From positions 930,001-994,000 of the forward strand of contig JADKKV010000005.1 in the NCBI GenBank assembly GCA_016720345.1: a stretch of 64,000 nucleotides of DNA. The letters are read 5' to 3'. Both the position numbers and the translations under genes were made by a program. Source of the stretch: Thermomonas sp. (GTDB taxonomy: Bacteria; Pseudomonadota; Gammaproteobacteria; Xanthomonadales; Xanthomonadaceae). Every line of letters begins with the position of its first letter. Position 1 is the first letter of the stretch. Positions 45,596-56,309 of this stretch are shown here, in pieces. The notes under the pieces were generated by a model, which saw only the letters and a program-made list of their open reading frames with translations, was not told the DNA's origin and made no database searches.

Positions 45596-47244
45596 AGTCC
45601 GCCCTGCGCGCGATGCGCATCGGCCGCGTGTTGCTGCGCTACCGGCTCGACGACCTGCTCGACGACACCCCCGCCGAGCGCTGGCTGAAGCTGATGCGGC
45701 CGTTCGTGCCGGGCGCGGCGCCGAGCATCGCCAGCATGCCGCGCGGCGCGCGCCTGCGGCTGGCGCTGCAGGAGCTCGGCCCGATCTTCGTCAAGTTCGG
45801 GCAGATCCTGTCGACCCGCCGCGACCTGGTGCCCGCCGACATCGCCGAGGAACTGACCCACCTGCAGGACCGGGTGGCCCCGTTCGATGGCGGCGTCGCC
45901 CGCGGCCTGGTCGAGCGCGAACTCGGGCGAAGCATCGCGGATGCCTACGCCAGCTTCGACACCACCCCGCTGGCGTCCGCCAGCATCGCGCAGGTGCACG
46001 CGGCCACCCTGCACGACGGCCGCGAGGTGGTGGTCAAGGTGCTGCGGCCGCGGATCGAGGTGCAGATCGCCGCCGACATCGCCCTGCTCAAGAGCGTGGC
46101 GGGCATCGTCGAGCGCGCGCATCCGAATGCCGACAAGATCCGCCCGCGCGAGATCGTGGCCGAGATCGAGAACACCCTGGCCGCCGAACTCGACCTCCAG
46201 CGCGAAGCCGGCAATGCCTCGCTGCTGCGCCGCAACTGGGAGAATTCGCCCGACCTGTACGTGCCGGAGGTGATCTGGTCGCACACCGCCGAGGGCGCGA
46301 TGACGATGGAGCGGGTGCGCGGCATCCCGTCGGACGACATCAAGGCGCTGGATGCCGCCGGGATCGACCGCCGTCGGCTTGCGGCCAAGGGCGTGCGCGT
46401 GTTCTACCAGCAGGTGTTCCGCGACAACTTCTTCCACGCCGACGCGCACGCCGGCAACATCTGGGTGGATGCGACGCGCAAGCAGGACCCACGCTTCATC
46501 GCGCTGGATTTCGGGATCATGGGCCAGCTGTCGAGCGAGGACCAGTACTACCTCGCCGAGAATTTCATGGCGATCTTCAACCGCGACTACCGGCGCATCG
46601 CCGAGCTGCACGTGCAGGCCGGCTGGATGCCGGCGCACATCCGCATCGACGAACTGGAAGCCGCCGCGCGCGCGATCTGCGAGCCGTACTTCACCCGCCC
46701 GTTGAGCGAGATTTCGCTGGCCGAGGTGCTGGTCAAGCTGTTCCGCATGGCGCAGCGCTACGAACTCACCCTGCAGCCGCAACTGATCCTGCTGCAGAAG
46801 ACCCTGCTCAACATCGAGGGCGTGGGCCGCCAGCTGGATCCGAAGATCGACATCTGGGCGGTGGCCAAGCCGGTGCTGGAGCAGATCCTGGTCGAACGCT
46901 ACAGCCCGCAGCGGCTGGCCGGCGAGTTCCGCAAGCGGCTGCCGGAAATGGTCACGCGCGCGCCCGAAGTGCCGCGCCTGCTGCACGCGTGGCTGCAGCA
47001 GCAGGTCGAGGGCAAGCACGAGCTGTCGATGCGCTCGCGCGACCTCGCCGAACTGGCGCGCATCGCGCATGCCGCGCAGAAGCGGGTGGTCGCGGCGGTG
47101 CTCGGATCCGGCCTGCTGATCGTGGCCGCCGTGCTGTACGCGCTGGAGGCGGGCGGGCCGCAGCTGCTTGGCGTGCCGGTGTCCACCTGGGTCGCAGGCC
47201 TGGGCGGTGCGTGGGCCCTGCTGGCGGCGTGGCCACGGCGCTGA
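45592..47244 (+). CDS. ubiB: UbiB, atypical kinase/ATPase of ubiquinone biosynthesis
   Basis: ABC1/UbiB-family membrane protein of 550 aa. The family KxGQ motif is in [21 protein letters not shown]; the atypical nucleotide loop [11 protein letters not shown] is Ala-rich in place of a Gly-rich loop. [11 protein letters not shown] carries the Lys, [12 protein letters not shown] the catalytic loop, and [10 protein letters not shown] the metal Asp. Two C-terminal membrane helices (about 500-548: [34 protein letters not shown]) anchor it. GTG start at 45592. Confidence 0.95.
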   Translation: MKSALRAMRIGRVLLRYRLDDLLDDTPAERWLKLMRPFVPGAAPSIASMPRGARLRLALQELGPIFVKFGQILSTRRDLVPADIAEELTHLQDRVAPFDGGVARGLVERELGRSIADAYASFDTTPLASASIAQVHAATLHDGREVVVKVLRPRIEVQIAADIALLKSVAGIVERAHPNADKIRPREIVAEIENTLAAELDLQREAGNASLLRRNWENSPDLYVPEVIWSHTAEGAMTMERVRGIPSDDIKALDAAGIDRRRLAAKGVRVFYQQVFRDNFFHADAHAGNIWVDATRKQDPRFIALDFGIMGQLSSEDQYYLAENFMAIFNRDYRRIAELHVQAGWMPAHIRIDELEAAARAICEPYFTRPLSEISLAEVLVKLFRMAQRYELTLQPQLILLQKTLLNIEGVGRQLDPKIDIWAVAKPVLEQILVERYSPQRLAGEFRKRLPEMVTRAPEVPRLLHAWLQQQVEGKHELSMRSRDLAELARIAHAAQKRVVAAVLGSGLLIVAAVLYALEAGGPQLLGVPVSTWVAGLGGAWALLAAWPRR

Positions 47245-47320
47245 TGCGTTCCAGCGGCGATGCTGCCGCTGCAATCCGGTCGGAGTATGGTGCGGGCTCC
47301 CCGATCACCGCGGAGTCCGC

Positions 47321-48367
47321 ATGACCACCAAAGCCTATGGCGCCCACGCCGCCGACCAGCCCGTCGTCGCCCTCGACATCCAGCGCCGCGCGCCCGGCCC
47401 GGGCGACGTGCAGATCGACATCGCCTATTGCGGCGTCTGCCATTCCGACCTGCACACCGTGCGTTCGGAATGGCCGGGCACCCTGTATCCGTGCGTGCCG
47501 GGCCACGAGATCGTCGGCCATGTCAGCGCGGTCGGCAGCGACGTCAGCGGCTTCAAGGTCGGCGATACCGTCGGCGTCGGATGCCTGGTCGACAGCTGCC
47601 GCCACTGCGCGTCCTGCAGCGAAGGGCTGGAGCAGTACTGCACGAACGGCTTCGTCGGCACCTACAACGGTCCGACCGCGGACGCCCCGGGCCACACGCT
47701 GGGCGGTTATGCGCAGCGGATCGTGGTGGAGCAGCGCTTCGTGCTGAAGGTCCGCCATCCGGAAGACCAGCTGGCCGCGGTGGCGCCGCTGCTGTGCGCC
47801 GGCATCACCACCTATTCGCCGCTGCGCCACTGGCAAGCCGGGCCGGGCAAGAAGGTCGGCATCGTCGGCATCGGCGGGCTTGGCCACATGGGCATCAAGA
47901 TCGCGCATGCGATGGGCGCGCACGTGGTCGCGTTCACCACCAGCGAATCCAAGCGCGATGAAGCGCATGGCCTGGGTGCCGACGAGGTGGTGATCTCGAA
48001 GGATGCCGCGCAGATGAAGGCGCATGCCGGCAGCTTCGACTTCATCCTCAACACCGTGGCCGCGCCGCACGTGCTGGATGCGTTCACCGCGCTGCTCAAG
48101 CGCGACGGCACCCTGTGCCTGGTCGGCGCGCCGGCGTCGCCGCATCCCAGCCCCAGCGTGATGGGCCTGATCTTCGGCCGCAAGGCGATCGCCGGTTCGC
48201 TGATCGGCGGCATCCCGGAAACCCAGGAGATGCTGGATTTCTGCGCCGAGCACGGCATCGTGGCCGACATCGAGATGATCGCCGCGGGCGACATCGAGGC
48301 GGCCTACGAGCGCATGCTCAAGAGCGACGTGAAGTACCGCTTCGTGATCGACACGGCGTCGATGTAA
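47321..48367 (+). CDS. zinc-dependent NADP(H) alcohol dehydrogenase (YahK/CAD type)
   Basis: Medium-chain dehydrogenase of 348 aa, close to the cinnamyl-alcohol/broad-range aldehyde reductase group. It has the catalytic zinc Cys and His in [12 protein letters not shown] and GHEIVGHV, structural zinc cysteines in [15 protein letters not shown], and the Rossmann loop [21 protein letters not shown]. The [10 protein letters not shown] segment suggests NADP(H). It likely reduces aldehydes to alcohols; the native substrate is unknown. It is transcribed after ubiB with 76 bases between. Confidence 0.9.
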   Translation: MTTKAYGAHAADQPVVALDIQRRAPGPGDVQIDIAYCGVCHSDLHTVRSEWPGTLYPCVPGHEIVGHVSAVGSDVSGFKVGDTVGVGCLVDSCRHCASCSEGLEQYCTNGFVGTYNGPTADAPGHTLGGYAQRIVVEQRFVLKVRHPEDQLAAVAPLLCAGITTYSPLRHWQAGPGKKVGIVGIGGLGHMGIKIAHAMGAHVVAFTTSESKRDEAHGLGADEVVISKDAAQMKAHAGSFDFILNTVAAPHVLDAFTALLKRDGTLCLVGAPASPHPSPSVMGLIFGRKAIAGSLIGGIPETQEMLDFCAEHGIVADIEMIAAGDIEAAYERMLKSDVKYRFVIDTASM

Positions 48368-48407
48368 GCGCCAGACAAGCCGGGGTTCCCGGTTGGGGGG
48401 GGCGGCG

Positions 48408-51185
48408 TTACTTCGCCGGCGGGGGCGGGGTTTTCGCCGCATTGGCAAAGTCGCCGGCCACGAACACCGACAACTGGTCCGGCCTCAGGAATTTGCGGAT
48501 CGCCGCGTCCACCTGTTCGACGGTGAGCGCCTTCAGCTTCGCGTCGAATTCCGCCCGGCGCAGCATCGGCCGGCCGAGGAAGTTGTCCGAATTCAGCATG
48601 CCGGCGATGGTGCCGTCGCTGGCGCGTGCCTGTTCGCGGTTGGTGAGCAGGCCACTGACAGCATCCTTCAGTTCCGCGTCGGTGATGCCGTCCTTGACGA
48701 AGCGGGCCAGCTCTTCGCGGATCGCGGCTTCAAGCCTTGCCGCGTTCTGCGGGGCGGCGATGGCCTGGATGCTGAAGCTGCCGGCATCGTCCTTGCCGTC
48801 ACGGCTGGAATCGGCGGCGATGCCGCTGCCGATGCTGTAGCTCAGTCCGTCCTTCTGGCGTGCGCGATCGCCCAATCGCGAAGTCATTCCGCCACTGCCG
48901 AAGATGTTGTTGGCCACCATCAGCGCGGCGTAATCCGGGTCCTCGTCGTTGAGTGCCAGGTTGTGGCGCGCGGTGAACACGGCGCTCGACTTGTCCGGCG
49001 TCTCGAATGCCTGCTTGCGCGCAGCCACCGGGTGGTAGCGGGTGGGGATGGGCGCGAAGGCAACGCCTGGCTTCCAGTCGGCGAACAGCTTTTCCAGCAA
49101 CGGCTTGATTTGCGCGGGATCGAAATCGCCGACGATGGCGATCTGGCCTTCGGCGGTGCCGAATACGTCGCGGTGGTAGGCGCGCACGTCGTCGAGTTTC
49201 ATCGCCCGCAGGTTGGCCAGTTGATCGTCGATCGTGCGGAAGCGGAACGGATGGTCCGCCGGCCACGGGTCGAACGCCTTGCCCATGGCCTGGCCGACCG
49301 CCGTGCCCGGCTCCTTGCGCGCGGCTTCCAGCCCGGTGATCGCCTGCAGGCGAAGCTGCTCGAACTCTGCTTCCGGGAAGGCCGGGTTGCGCAGGATGTC
49401 GGCAGCCAGCGCCAGCGCCGCGGCGAGCTCGCCGCGCCGGCTCTGCAGGCTGATGCCTGCGCCCTGGGTGCCGCCGCTGACGCCACCCGTGGTCTTGAGT
49501 GCCTCGAAGCGCTTGTCGATCTGTTCGCGGCTCAGGGTCTTGCTGCCGCGCATCAGCATGCTGCCGGCGAAGCTGGCCGCGGGCGGCGGGCTGCGGCGGA
49601 TGGATTCCAGGTCGCCGAAGCGGAAGTCGGCGTTGAACACCACGGTACCGCCACGGGTCTTCTTCGGCAGCAGCGAAACCGTCAAGCTGTTGCCGATGGT
49701 GTAGGTCTCGGTGCGTGCGGCGATGTTCGCCGGGGTCGGATCGAAAGACTCGCCGGCTTCGATCGCGGCGCGGCCGGTGTAGCCCTCGACCAGGCTGGCC
49801 GCGGGCGGTGCTTCGGCGATGGTCGCGCGCACCGCATTGTCGGTGGGAACGAAGCGCGCCAGCGTGCGGTTGCTGGGCAGCAGGTAGGCCTTGGCCACCC
49901 GGTTCACGTCGTCCAGGGTCACCTTGTCCGTCGCATCGCGCAGCACGAACCACAATCGCCAGTCGCCGGCGGCCACGTACTCGGACAGGGCCATGCCCAC
50001 CGCATTGACGTTGTTGAAGGCCAGTTCGTAACCGTTGGCGATGCGCTGCCTGGCATCGGCAAGTTCCTGCGCGGTGACTGGTTGCGACGCGATGGCTTCC
50101 GCCTGCTTCAGCAACTCCGCTTCGGCCTTGCCGGCATCGCCATCCTTCGGCACCGCGACCACGAAGTTGAAGGTGCCCGGATCGCGCATCGCACCCGCGC
50201 CCGCGCCGGCGAACGCAGCGAGCTTGGATTCGACCAGCGCCTTGTGCAGGCGGCCGCCGGGCGCATGGCCCAGCAGGTTGCCGAGCACCACCAGCGCCGG
50301 CGTGTCCGGATGGGTGGCGGCAGGCATGTGGTAGGCCAGCGAGGTGATGCGGATGTCGCCGCTGCGACGCACGGTGACCTCGCGCTCGCCGTCCTGCGTC
50401 GGCTCCTTGGTGTACGCCACCGGCAGCGCGCGCGACGGCTTCCCCAGGCCGCCGAACTTCACCTTGATGTTTGGCAGCAGCGTGGCGGGATCGAACCGGC
50501 CGGCGACGATCAGCACCGCGTTGTCCGGCTGGTACCAGGTCTTGTAGAAGGCCTGCAGGCGTTCGATCGGCACGCGTTCGACGTCGCTGCGCGCGCCGAT
50601 GGTGGTGTTGCCGTAGTTGTGCCACAGATAGGCCGTTGAACGCAGGCGTTCGTTGAGCACGCTGCCGGGATTGTTCTCGTTGCGTTCCAGCTCGTTGCGG
50701 ACCACGGTCATCTCGCTGTCCAGGTCCTTCTTGGCGACGAAGGAATTGAGCATGCGGTCGGCTTCCAGGCCGAGCACGTAGTCGAGCGTGGCGTCGTTGG
50801 CCGGGAAGCTGCTGAAGTAATTCGTGCGATCCAGCGAGGTGCTGGCATTGAAGCCCACGCCGCGCTTCTTCAGTTCGCCGGGGATGTCCGCATGCTTCGG
50901 CGTGCCCTTGAACAGCAGGTGCTCCAGCAGGTGGGCCATGCCGGTTTCGCCGTAGTTTTCGTGCACCGAGCCGACCAGGTAGGTCAGGTTGACGGTGACC
51001 GTGGGCTTGCTGGCATCGGGGAACAGCAGCACGCGCAGGCCGTTCCGCAGCCGGTATTCGCAGATACCTTCCACGCAGGCGCCGGCGCTGATGCCCGTGG
51101 GAGGTGCGACACCCGCGGCAAAGGCGGAAGCCGGCATGGCGAGCAGGCAGGCGAGGGCGAGGGCGTGCAGGCGGTGATGGGTCAT
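48408..51185 (-). CDS. M16-family zinc metallopeptidase (intact)
   Basis: Periplasmic pitrilysin-like peptidase of 925 aa. The signal peptide [18 protein letters not shown] is cleaved near residue 24. The N-module carries HLLEH (85-89) with the distal zinc Glu in the ESEMTVV-like stretch [18 protein letters not shown] long helical linker follows, then the inactive C-module ([21 protein letters not shown] onwards). The architecture matches the M16 protein at 32.9 kb, but the sequences are diverged, so they are separate paralogues. ATG 51185 is chosen for the signal peptide. It is divergent from truC. Confidence 0.92.
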   Translation of the reverse strand: MTHHRLHALALACLLAMPASAFAAGVAPPTGISAGACVEGICEYRLRNGLRVLLFPDASKPTVTVNLTYLVGSVHENYGETGMAHLLEHLLFKGTPKHADIPGELKKRGVGFNASTSLDRTNYFSSFPANDATLDYVLGLEADRMLNSFVAKKDLDSEMTVVRNELERNENNPGSVLNERLRSTAYLWHNYGNTTIGARSDVERVPIERLQAFYKTWYQPDNAVLIVAGRFDPATLLPNIKVKFGGLGKPSRALPVAYTKEPTQDGEREVTVRRSGDIRITSLAYHMPAATHPDTPALVVLGNLLGHAPGGRLHKALVESKLAAFAGAGAGAMRDPGTFNFVVAVPKDGDAGKAEAELLKQAEAIASQPVTAQELADARQRIANGYELAFNNVNAVGMALSEYVAAGDWRLWFVLRDATDKVTLDDVNRVAKAYLLPSNRTLARFVPTDNAVRATIAEAPPAASLVEGYTGRAAIEAGESFDPTPANIAARTETYTIGNSLTVSLLPKKTRGGTVVFNADFRFGDLESIRRSPPPAASFAGSMLMRGSKTLSREQIDKRFEALKTTGGVSGGTQGAGISLQSRRGELAAALALAADILRNPAFPEAEFEQLRLQAITGLEAARKEPGTAVGQAMGKAFDPWPADHPFRFRTIDDQLANLRAMKLDDVRAYHRDVFGTAEGQIAIVGDFDPAQIKPLLEKLFADWKPGVAFAPIPTRYHPVAARKQAFETPDKSSAVFTARHNLALNDEDPDYAALMVANNIFGSGGMTSRLGDRARQKDGLSYSIGSGIAADSSRDGKDDAGSFSIQAIAAPQNAARLEAAIREELARFVKDGITDAELKDAVSGLLTNREQARASDGTIAGMLNSDNFLGRPMLRRAEFDAKLKALTVEQVDAAIRKFLRPDQLSVFVAGDFANAAKTPPPPAK

Positions 51186-51243
51186 GGAATCCGTTCCGGT
51201 GCGGGACAATGGCGGCAGTCTAGCGAAGCGATGCAGGCCACCC

Positions 51244-51948
51244 ATGTCCGATTCGTCATCCCTGCCGGTGCTGTACCAAGACGAAGCACTTGCCGTCGTC
51301 GACAAACCAGCCGGGCTGATGGCCCACGACAGCGCGCTGGCGCGTGGTGAAACCGATTTCGCCGCGGATCGCCTGCGCGAGCAGTTCGGCAAGCCGATCT
51401 TCCTGGTGCACCGGCTGGACCGCGCCACCAGCGGCTGCCTGCTGCTGGCGTTCGACCGCGAGACCGCGTCCGCGCTCGGCAAGACCCTGATGTCGGGTGA
51501 GGTGGCGAAGGACTACTGGGCGGTATGCCGTGGCTGGCCGGCGGAGCAACGCTTCGTGGTCGACCATCCGCTCGACGGCGGCCCCGGCAAGCCGCTGAAG
51601 AAGCCGGCGCAGACCGCGTTCGAGGTGCTTGCCACGTGCGAGTTGCCGGTGCCTTCGGCGGGATTCGAGACCTCGCGCTATGCGCTGCTGCAGGCATCGC
51701 CGCTGACCGGCCGCTTCCGCCAGATCCGCAGGCACCTGAAGCACCTCTCGCACCATCTCATCGGCGACAGCAGCCATGGCGATGGCCGCCACAACCGCAA
51801 TTTCCGGATGCTCGGCATCCATCGGATGTTGCTGCATGCGCGGCGGCTGGCATTCGTGCACCCGCACACCGGCGCGCGCCTCGACGTGGCCGCGCCGGTC
51901 GATGCCGAATTCGCCAGGGCGCTGGCGCTGTTCGACAGACCCCTGTAG
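51244..51948 (+). CDS. truC: tRNA pseudouridine-65 synthase (TruC-like, RluA family)
   Basis: Pseudouridine synthase of 234 aa without an S4 domain. It has the catalytic HRLDRATSGCLLLAFD with the nucleophilic Asp, the N-terminal LYQDEALAVVDKPAGLMAHDSAL and the C-terminal LTGRFRQIRRHLKHLSHHLIGDSSHGDG. Length and the absence of an S4 domain fit TruC better than RluA/RluC. The gene starts 58 bases from the divergent M16 gene and ends at a GTAGGAGCG-type repeat. Confidence 0.88.
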   Translation: MSDSSSLPVLYQDEALAVVDKPAGLMAHDSALARGETDFAADRLREQFGKPIFLVHRLDRATSGCLLLAFDRETASALGKTLMSGEVAKDYWAVCRGWPAEQRFVVDHPLDGGPGKPLKKPAQTAFEVLATCELPVPSAGFETSRYALLQASPLTGRFRQIRRHLKHLSHHLIGDSSHGDGRHNRNFRMLGIHRMLLHARRLAFVHPHTGARLDVAAPVDAEFARALALFDRPL

Positions 51949-52014
51949 GAGCGAACCATGTCCGCGCCCGCTCGTTCTCGGAAGGATGCGGTCGCGGGCA
52001 GGGTCCGCTCCCGC
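51944..52014. repeat. degenerate GTAGGAGCG-type xanthomonad palindrome
   Basis: GTAGGAGCGAACCATGTCCGCG... pairs imperfectly with ...GTCGCGGGCAGGGTCCGCTCCCGC. This is the widespread Xanthomonadaceae intergenic palindrome, here decayed. It overlaps the last codon of truC. Confidence 0.7.
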
Positions 52015-52041
52015 ATGAGGCGAGCCCGTTAGAATCGCGCG

Positions 52042-52458
52042 ATGCTGCAGGTCGGATCCATCGCCATCGACGACGACGAACTGATCGAACGCTTCGTGCG
52101 CGCGTCGGGGCCGGGTGGGCAGAACGTCAACAAGGTGGCCACCGCGGTGGAGCTGCGCTTCGACATCGCGCGCTCGCCGTCGCTGCCGGAGCCGGTGCGG
52201 CTGCGCCTGCTGGCCCGGCGCGACCGCCGCGTCACCGACGACGGCGTGCTGGTGCTCGCCGCGCAACGCTTCCGCACCCAGGAGCGCAACCGCCAGGACG
52301 CGCGCGAACGCCTGGCGCATTTCATCGAGGGCGGCCTGCACGCGCCGAAGCCGAGGGTCGCGACCAAGCCGACGCGCGGGGCCAGGGAGCGCCGCTTGGG
52401 TGAGAAACGCGGACGTGCGACGATCAAGAAGGGGCGCACGGGGCGGGACTGGGATTGA
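52042..52458 (+). CDS. arfB: alternative ribosome-rescue factor ArfB
   Basis: Peptidyl-tRNA hydrolase (YaeJ/ICT1 family, 138 aa) that frees ribosomes stalled on truncated mRNA. The GGQ motif is in VRASGPGGQNVNKVATAVELRF (about residues 21-42). The long basic C-terminal tail (PTRGARERRLGEKRGRATIKKGRTGRDWD) that enters the empty mRNA channel is complete. Its stop codon overlaps the TTG start of the acyltransferase gene. Confidence 0.95.
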   Translation: MLQVGSIAIDDDELIERFVRASGPGGQNVNKVATAVELRFDIARSPSLPEPVRLRLLARRDRRVTDDGVLVLAAQRFRTQERNRQDARERLAHFIEGGLHAPKPRVATKPTRGARERRLGEKRGRATIKKGRTGRDWD

Positions 52459-53078
52459 GCGACGCGCGAGACAACGACGTGGTGCTGGCGCTGCCACCGG
52501 GCGCGCCACGGATGCCGCGCAACCGCCTGATGGAGGGGCTGGGCCGCGGGATCCTGCGGCTGTTCGGCTGGCGCATGGCAGGCGCGTTCCCGGACCTGCC
52601 GCGGCTGGTGCTGATCGCCGCCCCGCATTCCTCGAACTGGGACGGCTTGCTGGGCTTTGCCGTCAAGTTCGGGATGGGCGTGAAGCTGTCGATCCTCGGC
52701 AAGGACAGCCTGATGCGGGTCCCGCTGCTGCGCGCGCTGCTGCGCTGGCAGGGGGTCATCCCGGTGGACCGCAGCTCGCCGCACGGGGTGGTCGGCCAGG
52801 CCGTCGAGGCGATCCGCAGCGCCGACCGCATGTGGTACGCGATGGCCCCGGAAGGTACCCGCAAGCGGGTGGAGCGCTGGCGGCCGGGGTTCTGGCACAT
52901 CGCCCACGACGCCGGGGTGCCGGTGGTGCCGGCCTATTTCGACTACGCGAACAAGGTGATCGGGATCGGCCCGCCGTTCGAGCTGACCGACGACATGCAT
53001 GCCGACATCGCCCGCATCCAGCGCTGGTACAAGCCGTTCAAGGGCCGCAACCACGACGTGGTGCAGCCCGCGGACTGA
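52455..53078 (+). CDS. PlsC-type 1-acyl-glycerol-phosphate acyltransferase family protein
   Basis: 207-aa acyltransferase of the PlsC/LPLAT superfamily, probably acylating a lysophospholipid or related lipid at the inner membrane. The catalytic HX4D is in AAPHSSNWDGLLGF and the acceptor-binding block in MAPEGTRKRVERWRPGFWHIA; VIPVDRS supplies the third motif. It starts with TTG at 52455, overlapping the arfB stop; no better start exists nearby. The short length suggests a soluble or peripheral member. Substrate unknown. Confidence 0.85.
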   Translation: MSDARDNDVVLALPPGAPRMPRNRLMEGLGRGILRLFGWRMAGAFPDLPRLVLIAAPHSSNWDGLLGFAVKFGMGVKLSILGKDSLMRVPLLRALLRWQGVIPVDRSSPHGVVGQAVEAIRSADRMWYAMAPEGTRKRVERWRPGFWHIAHDAGVPVVPAYFDYANKVIGIGPPFELTDDMHADIARIQRWYKPFKGRNHDVVQPAD

Positions 53079-53100
53079 ACGACCCGCCCGGCAAGCAAGG

Positions 53101-53123
53101 AGCCCCGGCATGCCGGGGCTTTG
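53101..53123. terminator. terminator between acyltransferase and TonB-receptor genes
   Basis: AGCCCCGGCATGCCGGGGCT is a perfect palindromic stem followed by TTT on the plus strand. The two flanking genes converge here, so it may serve both. Confidence 0.72.
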
Positions 53124-53144
53124 CGTGCGCGCTCCGGGTCCCGC

Positions 53145-56100
53145 TTACAGCGGGGCGCCGCCCAGCTTCCAGGTCAGCTGCAGGTAGTAGCTGCGGCCCA
53201 TGCTGTCGAACCACGAGGTGTCGTAGTAGGGGTAGTTCGCCCAGGTCGCGTCCTTCGGCGGCATCTTGTCGAGCAGGTTGTTGACCGACAGCGAGACCCG
53301 CAGGTGGTCGCTGATGTCGTATCGCGCGCTGCCGTTGAAGCGCCAGGTGGCGGGCGTCCAGACGTCGTTGTTGTAGTTGGCGACGCGCCCCACGTAGTTG
53401 CCGAACAGGCCCGCGCCCCACGCATTCCTGTCCCAGTCCACGCCGAGGTTGCCCTTGGTGCGCGGCAGGGTGGTGGCGCTGAAGCTCAGGTCCAGCATGT
53501 CTTCTTCCGGATCGCCCGGATACTGCTGGCGGCTGTGGCGATCCGCCCAGGTGTAGTTGCCGGTGAAGCGGAAATCGCCGGCGCTGGCGCTCTGCAGGCG
53601 GTAGTTGGCGGTGACGTCGATGCCCGACGTCTCTTCGTTGGCGATGTTGATCGGGGCGAAGTGGACGCTGGTGATGGTGCTGTAGGGATCGTTGGGGTTC
53701 TCGCGGATCACGCGGGCCAACGCATCCACGCAGGTTGGCGAGTTGATGTCGACGGCCACGCCGGCATCGGTCACGCCGAGCAGGCAGTTGGCCTCGTCGG
53801 CACGCAGCCGCTCCCGGCTCTGCGCCTGCACCTGGTTGGCGATGCGGATGCGGTAGTAGTCCACCGCCAGGTCGAAGTTGGCGGTCGGCGACCACACGAA
53901 GCCGGCGGTGAACGACTTGCTGGTTTCCACGTCCAGCTGCATGTTGCCGGTGTAGACGTCGAACGTGTTCACGTCCCAGCTGCCGTCGTCGTAGCAGTCG
54001 GCGTCGCTGTAGCCGGGCTCGTCGGTGCGGCACTGGTAGTAGTCGGTGGAGACGGTGCGGTAGAAGTCGTCGCCGGCGAACAGGTAGTGCATGTCCGGCG
54101 CACGGAAGCCGGTGCCATAGGAGCCGCGCACCAGCAACGTATCCAGCGGACGCCACTCCAGGCCCATGCTGTAGGTGAATTTGCCCGGATCCTTGTCGCC
54201 GTAGCTGTACATGTCGTAGCGGCCGGCCACGCTGGCCTGCAGCGACTGCAACAGCGGCACGCGCAACTCGCCCGCGGCGCTCCAGTGGTCGCGGCTGCCG
54301 CGGCCATCGCCGTAGCGCGGGCCGTAGTAGGCGTCCGCGGTGAGCGCTAGCGGATCGGGGTTGATCTTGTAGGACTGGCTGCCGTACTCGATCGCGCCGG
54401 CGAAGCCGACATCGCCCGCCGGCATGGTGAACAGCGACGGCGTGTTCGCGGTAAAACTGAGGTTGTCGTTCTTGGCGACCGGATACCAGGTGGACATGGC
54501 GCCGATGTTGGCGAATTCGGTCGGCGTCAGCGGGGTGAACAGGCGCGCCGGGTCCGGGTTGAAGATGGCATAGCCGTCATCGTCATAGCCCAGCCGTTCG
54601 CCCAGGAAGAACCGGTTGGCCGCCTCCGCATTGATGCGCGGCATCTTCACCACGGCCTTGTACTCGGAATGGTTGTAGGCGGCTTCCCAGGTCCAGTCCT
54701 CGCCCAGCGTGCCGTTGAAGCCGGTGGTGATCGCGAAGGTCTTCTGGGTGGTGCTGTTCATGCGGTTTTCCAGACCGCCCACTTCCTCCGGCGCGAACTG
54801 GCGCGACCAGATCTCGTAGTGGCCGGTGCCGGCGTTGAAGAAGATCTTGTCGTTGTTGTCGGTCGAGTTCGGGTCGTGGAATTCCCACCCCATGTGGTCG
54901 CTGGCGACGTCATTGCCGTTGGTGCCGGTCAGCAACTTGACGGTCTGCCGGCCCATCTGGAAGTCCGCGAACCACGACAGCTCGGAGGAAAAGCGGTACT
55001 CGAGCGCGCCATAGAGGTTCGCGCCCTCGCGCTGGTTCTGGATCGTGCGATACGCGATGGCGCGCTCGCTGCCGCACAGCGGTTCGCCCCAGCGGTCTTT
55101 GGACGGCACGGTGGTGCCGTCGTTGAGACCGGCCATCGCCGCGCAGTCGTCGGCCGGACCGATGTTGACGTCGTCGTCCCAGTCGTAGAGCTGGGCGACG
55201 AGACGCGGCAGGCGACGACGCGACGTGGGCGCATCGAGGGTCGAGTCCTGGATATCGCGGTCAAAGCCCCACAGCGGACGCTTGTCGAGCAATTCCAGGC
55301 CGACGATGCCGCTGAACTCGCCGCGCTCGAAGCCGGTGGTCAGCGACAACCGGTGCGATTCGCCGCCACCGCGCTGGGTGTCGCCATAGCGGTAATCGAT
55401 GATGGTGCCGTCGGTGGATTTCTTGAGGATGAAGTTGATCACGCCGGCCATCGCGTCCGAGCCGTACACGGCCGAGGCGCTGCCGGTCAGCACTTCGACA
55501 CGGTCGATCATGCCCAGCGGGATGTTGCCGATGTCGGTGAAGTTGCTGCGGCTGTTGAGCGGCAGCGGGAAGTCGGCGATGCGGCGGCCGTTGATCAGCA
55601 CCAGCGTGTGGTTGGGGCCAAGGCCGCGCAGGTCGACCGCCTGTGCGCCGGGCGTGGACTGCGCGCTGGTGGTGTTCTGCTGGCCCTGCACGCTGCCGCT
55701 GTTCTGGCTGAGCGAGCGCAACACATCCGGGACCGAGGTCAGGCCGGCGGCCTGGATCTGCTCGGCGGTGATCATGGTGATCGGCGCCGGCCCTTCTACC
55801 TGCGCACGTGGGATGCGCGAACCGGTGACCTGCACTGTCGCGATGTCCGTCACCGGCGGTGCGGCGTTCGACTGCGGCTGCGGGGCCGCCGGCCTGCGGT
55901 TGGCAGGCGCCGGCGACGTCGGCCTGGGCGCGGCTTGCGGGACGATCAGGACCGCGCCGGATTCATCGCGCTGTGCGTGGAAGCCGCTGCCCTTCAGCAG
56001 CGCGTTCAGTGCCTGCGGGGATGCGGGCTGGCCTTTCAGGCCACCGCTGCGCGCGCCCTTCAACTGGTCGGCGCGATACACCAGCTGGGTGCCCGACTGC

Positions 56101-56234
56101 CGGGCATAGGTATCCAGCGCAGTGGCGAGGTCGCCGGCGGGAACGTCGACGCGCCCACCCTGCGCCTGCGCGGCGAGCGCGGCAGAACAGGCCAGCGACA
56201 GGAACAGGACGCGCAGCGGACACGATGGTTTCAT
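53145..56234 (-). CDS. TonB-dependent receptor/transducer with secretin-TonB N-terminal domain
   Basis: Outer-membrane receptor of 1029 aa. It has a signal peptide and then an STN domain (residues ~28-100: VDVPAGDLATALDTYARQSGTQLVY, LNALLKGSGF) used to signal to FecR. After a Pro/Ala linker comes the plug (VTGSRIPRAQVEGPAPITMIT, VDLRGLGPNHTLVLINGRRI, VEVLTGSASAVYGSDAMAGVINFI). A large barrel ends in YYLQLTWKLGG. The plug style is that of the large xanthomonad TonB-receptor group for carbohydrates or peptides rather than classic siderophore receptors, so the ligand is open. FecR and the sigma factor genes lie directly upstream on the same strand. Confidence 0.93.
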   Translation of the reverse strand: MKPSCPLRVLFLSLACSAALAAQAQGGRVDVPAGDLATALDTYARQSGTQLVYRADQLKGARSGGLKGQPASPQALNALLKGSGFHAQRDESGAVLIVPQAAPRPTSPAPANRRPAAPQPQSNAAPPVTDIATVQVTGSRIPRAQVEGPAPITMITAEQIQAAGLTSVPDVLRSLSQNSGSVQGQQNTTSAQSTPGAQAVDLRGLGPNHTLVLINGRRIADFPLPLNSRSNFTDIGNIPLGMIDRVEVLTGSASAVYGSDAMAGVINFILKKSTDGTIIDYRYGDTQRGGGESHRLSLTTGFERGEFSGIVGLELLDKRPLWGFDRDIQDSTLDAPTSRRRLPRLVAQLYDWDDDVNIGPADDCAAMAGLNDGTTVPSKDRWGEPLCGSERAIAYRTIQNQREGANLYGALEYRFSSELSWFADFQMGRQTVKLLTGTNGNDVASDHMGWEFHDPNSTDNNDKIFFNAGTGHYEIWSRQFAPEEVGGLENRMNSTTQKTFAITTGFNGTLGEDWTWEAAYNHSEYKAVVKMPRINAEAANRFFLGERLGYDDDGYAIFNPDPARLFTPLTPTEFANIGAMSTWYPVAKNDNLSFTANTPSLFTMPAGDVGFAGAIEYGSQSYKINPDPLALTADAYYGPRYGDGRGSRDHWSAAGELRVPLLQSLQASVAGRYDMYSYGDKDPGKFTYSMGLEWRPLDTLLVRGSYGTGFRAPDMHYLFAGDDFYRTVSTDYYQCRTDEPGYSDADCYDDGSWDVNTFDVYTGNMQLDVETSKSFTAGFVWSPTANFDLAVDYYRIRIANQVQAQSRERLRADEANCLLGVTDAGVAVDINSPTCVDALARVIRENPNDPYSTITSVHFAPINIANEETSGIDVTANYRLQSASAGDFRFTGNYTWADRHSRQQYPGDPEEDMLDLSFSATTLPRTKGNLGVDWDRNAWGAGLFGNYVGRVANYNNDVWTPATWRFNGSARYDISDHLRVSLSVNNLLDKMPPKDATWANYPYYDTSWFDSMGRSYYLQLTWKLGGAPL

Positions 56235-56309
56235 GCAGATTCCCCCAGGCGCTCGACGCGGCGCCGTTACAGCTCCATGACGAACGAGCCTGCGAAATCC
56301 CCCGCGCGG

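Noticed and set aside
43684-47274. 1196-codon open frame on the minus strand, and similar giants at 57376-60945, 9693-13106 and 19984-23109
   Set aside because: They run antisense or out of frame to well-identified genes (oleD/ubiJ/ubiB, sigma factor/fusion gene, DPP IV, polA) and read as Arg/Ala/Pro-rich shadow protein. Only their ends contain real genes, which are listed separately.
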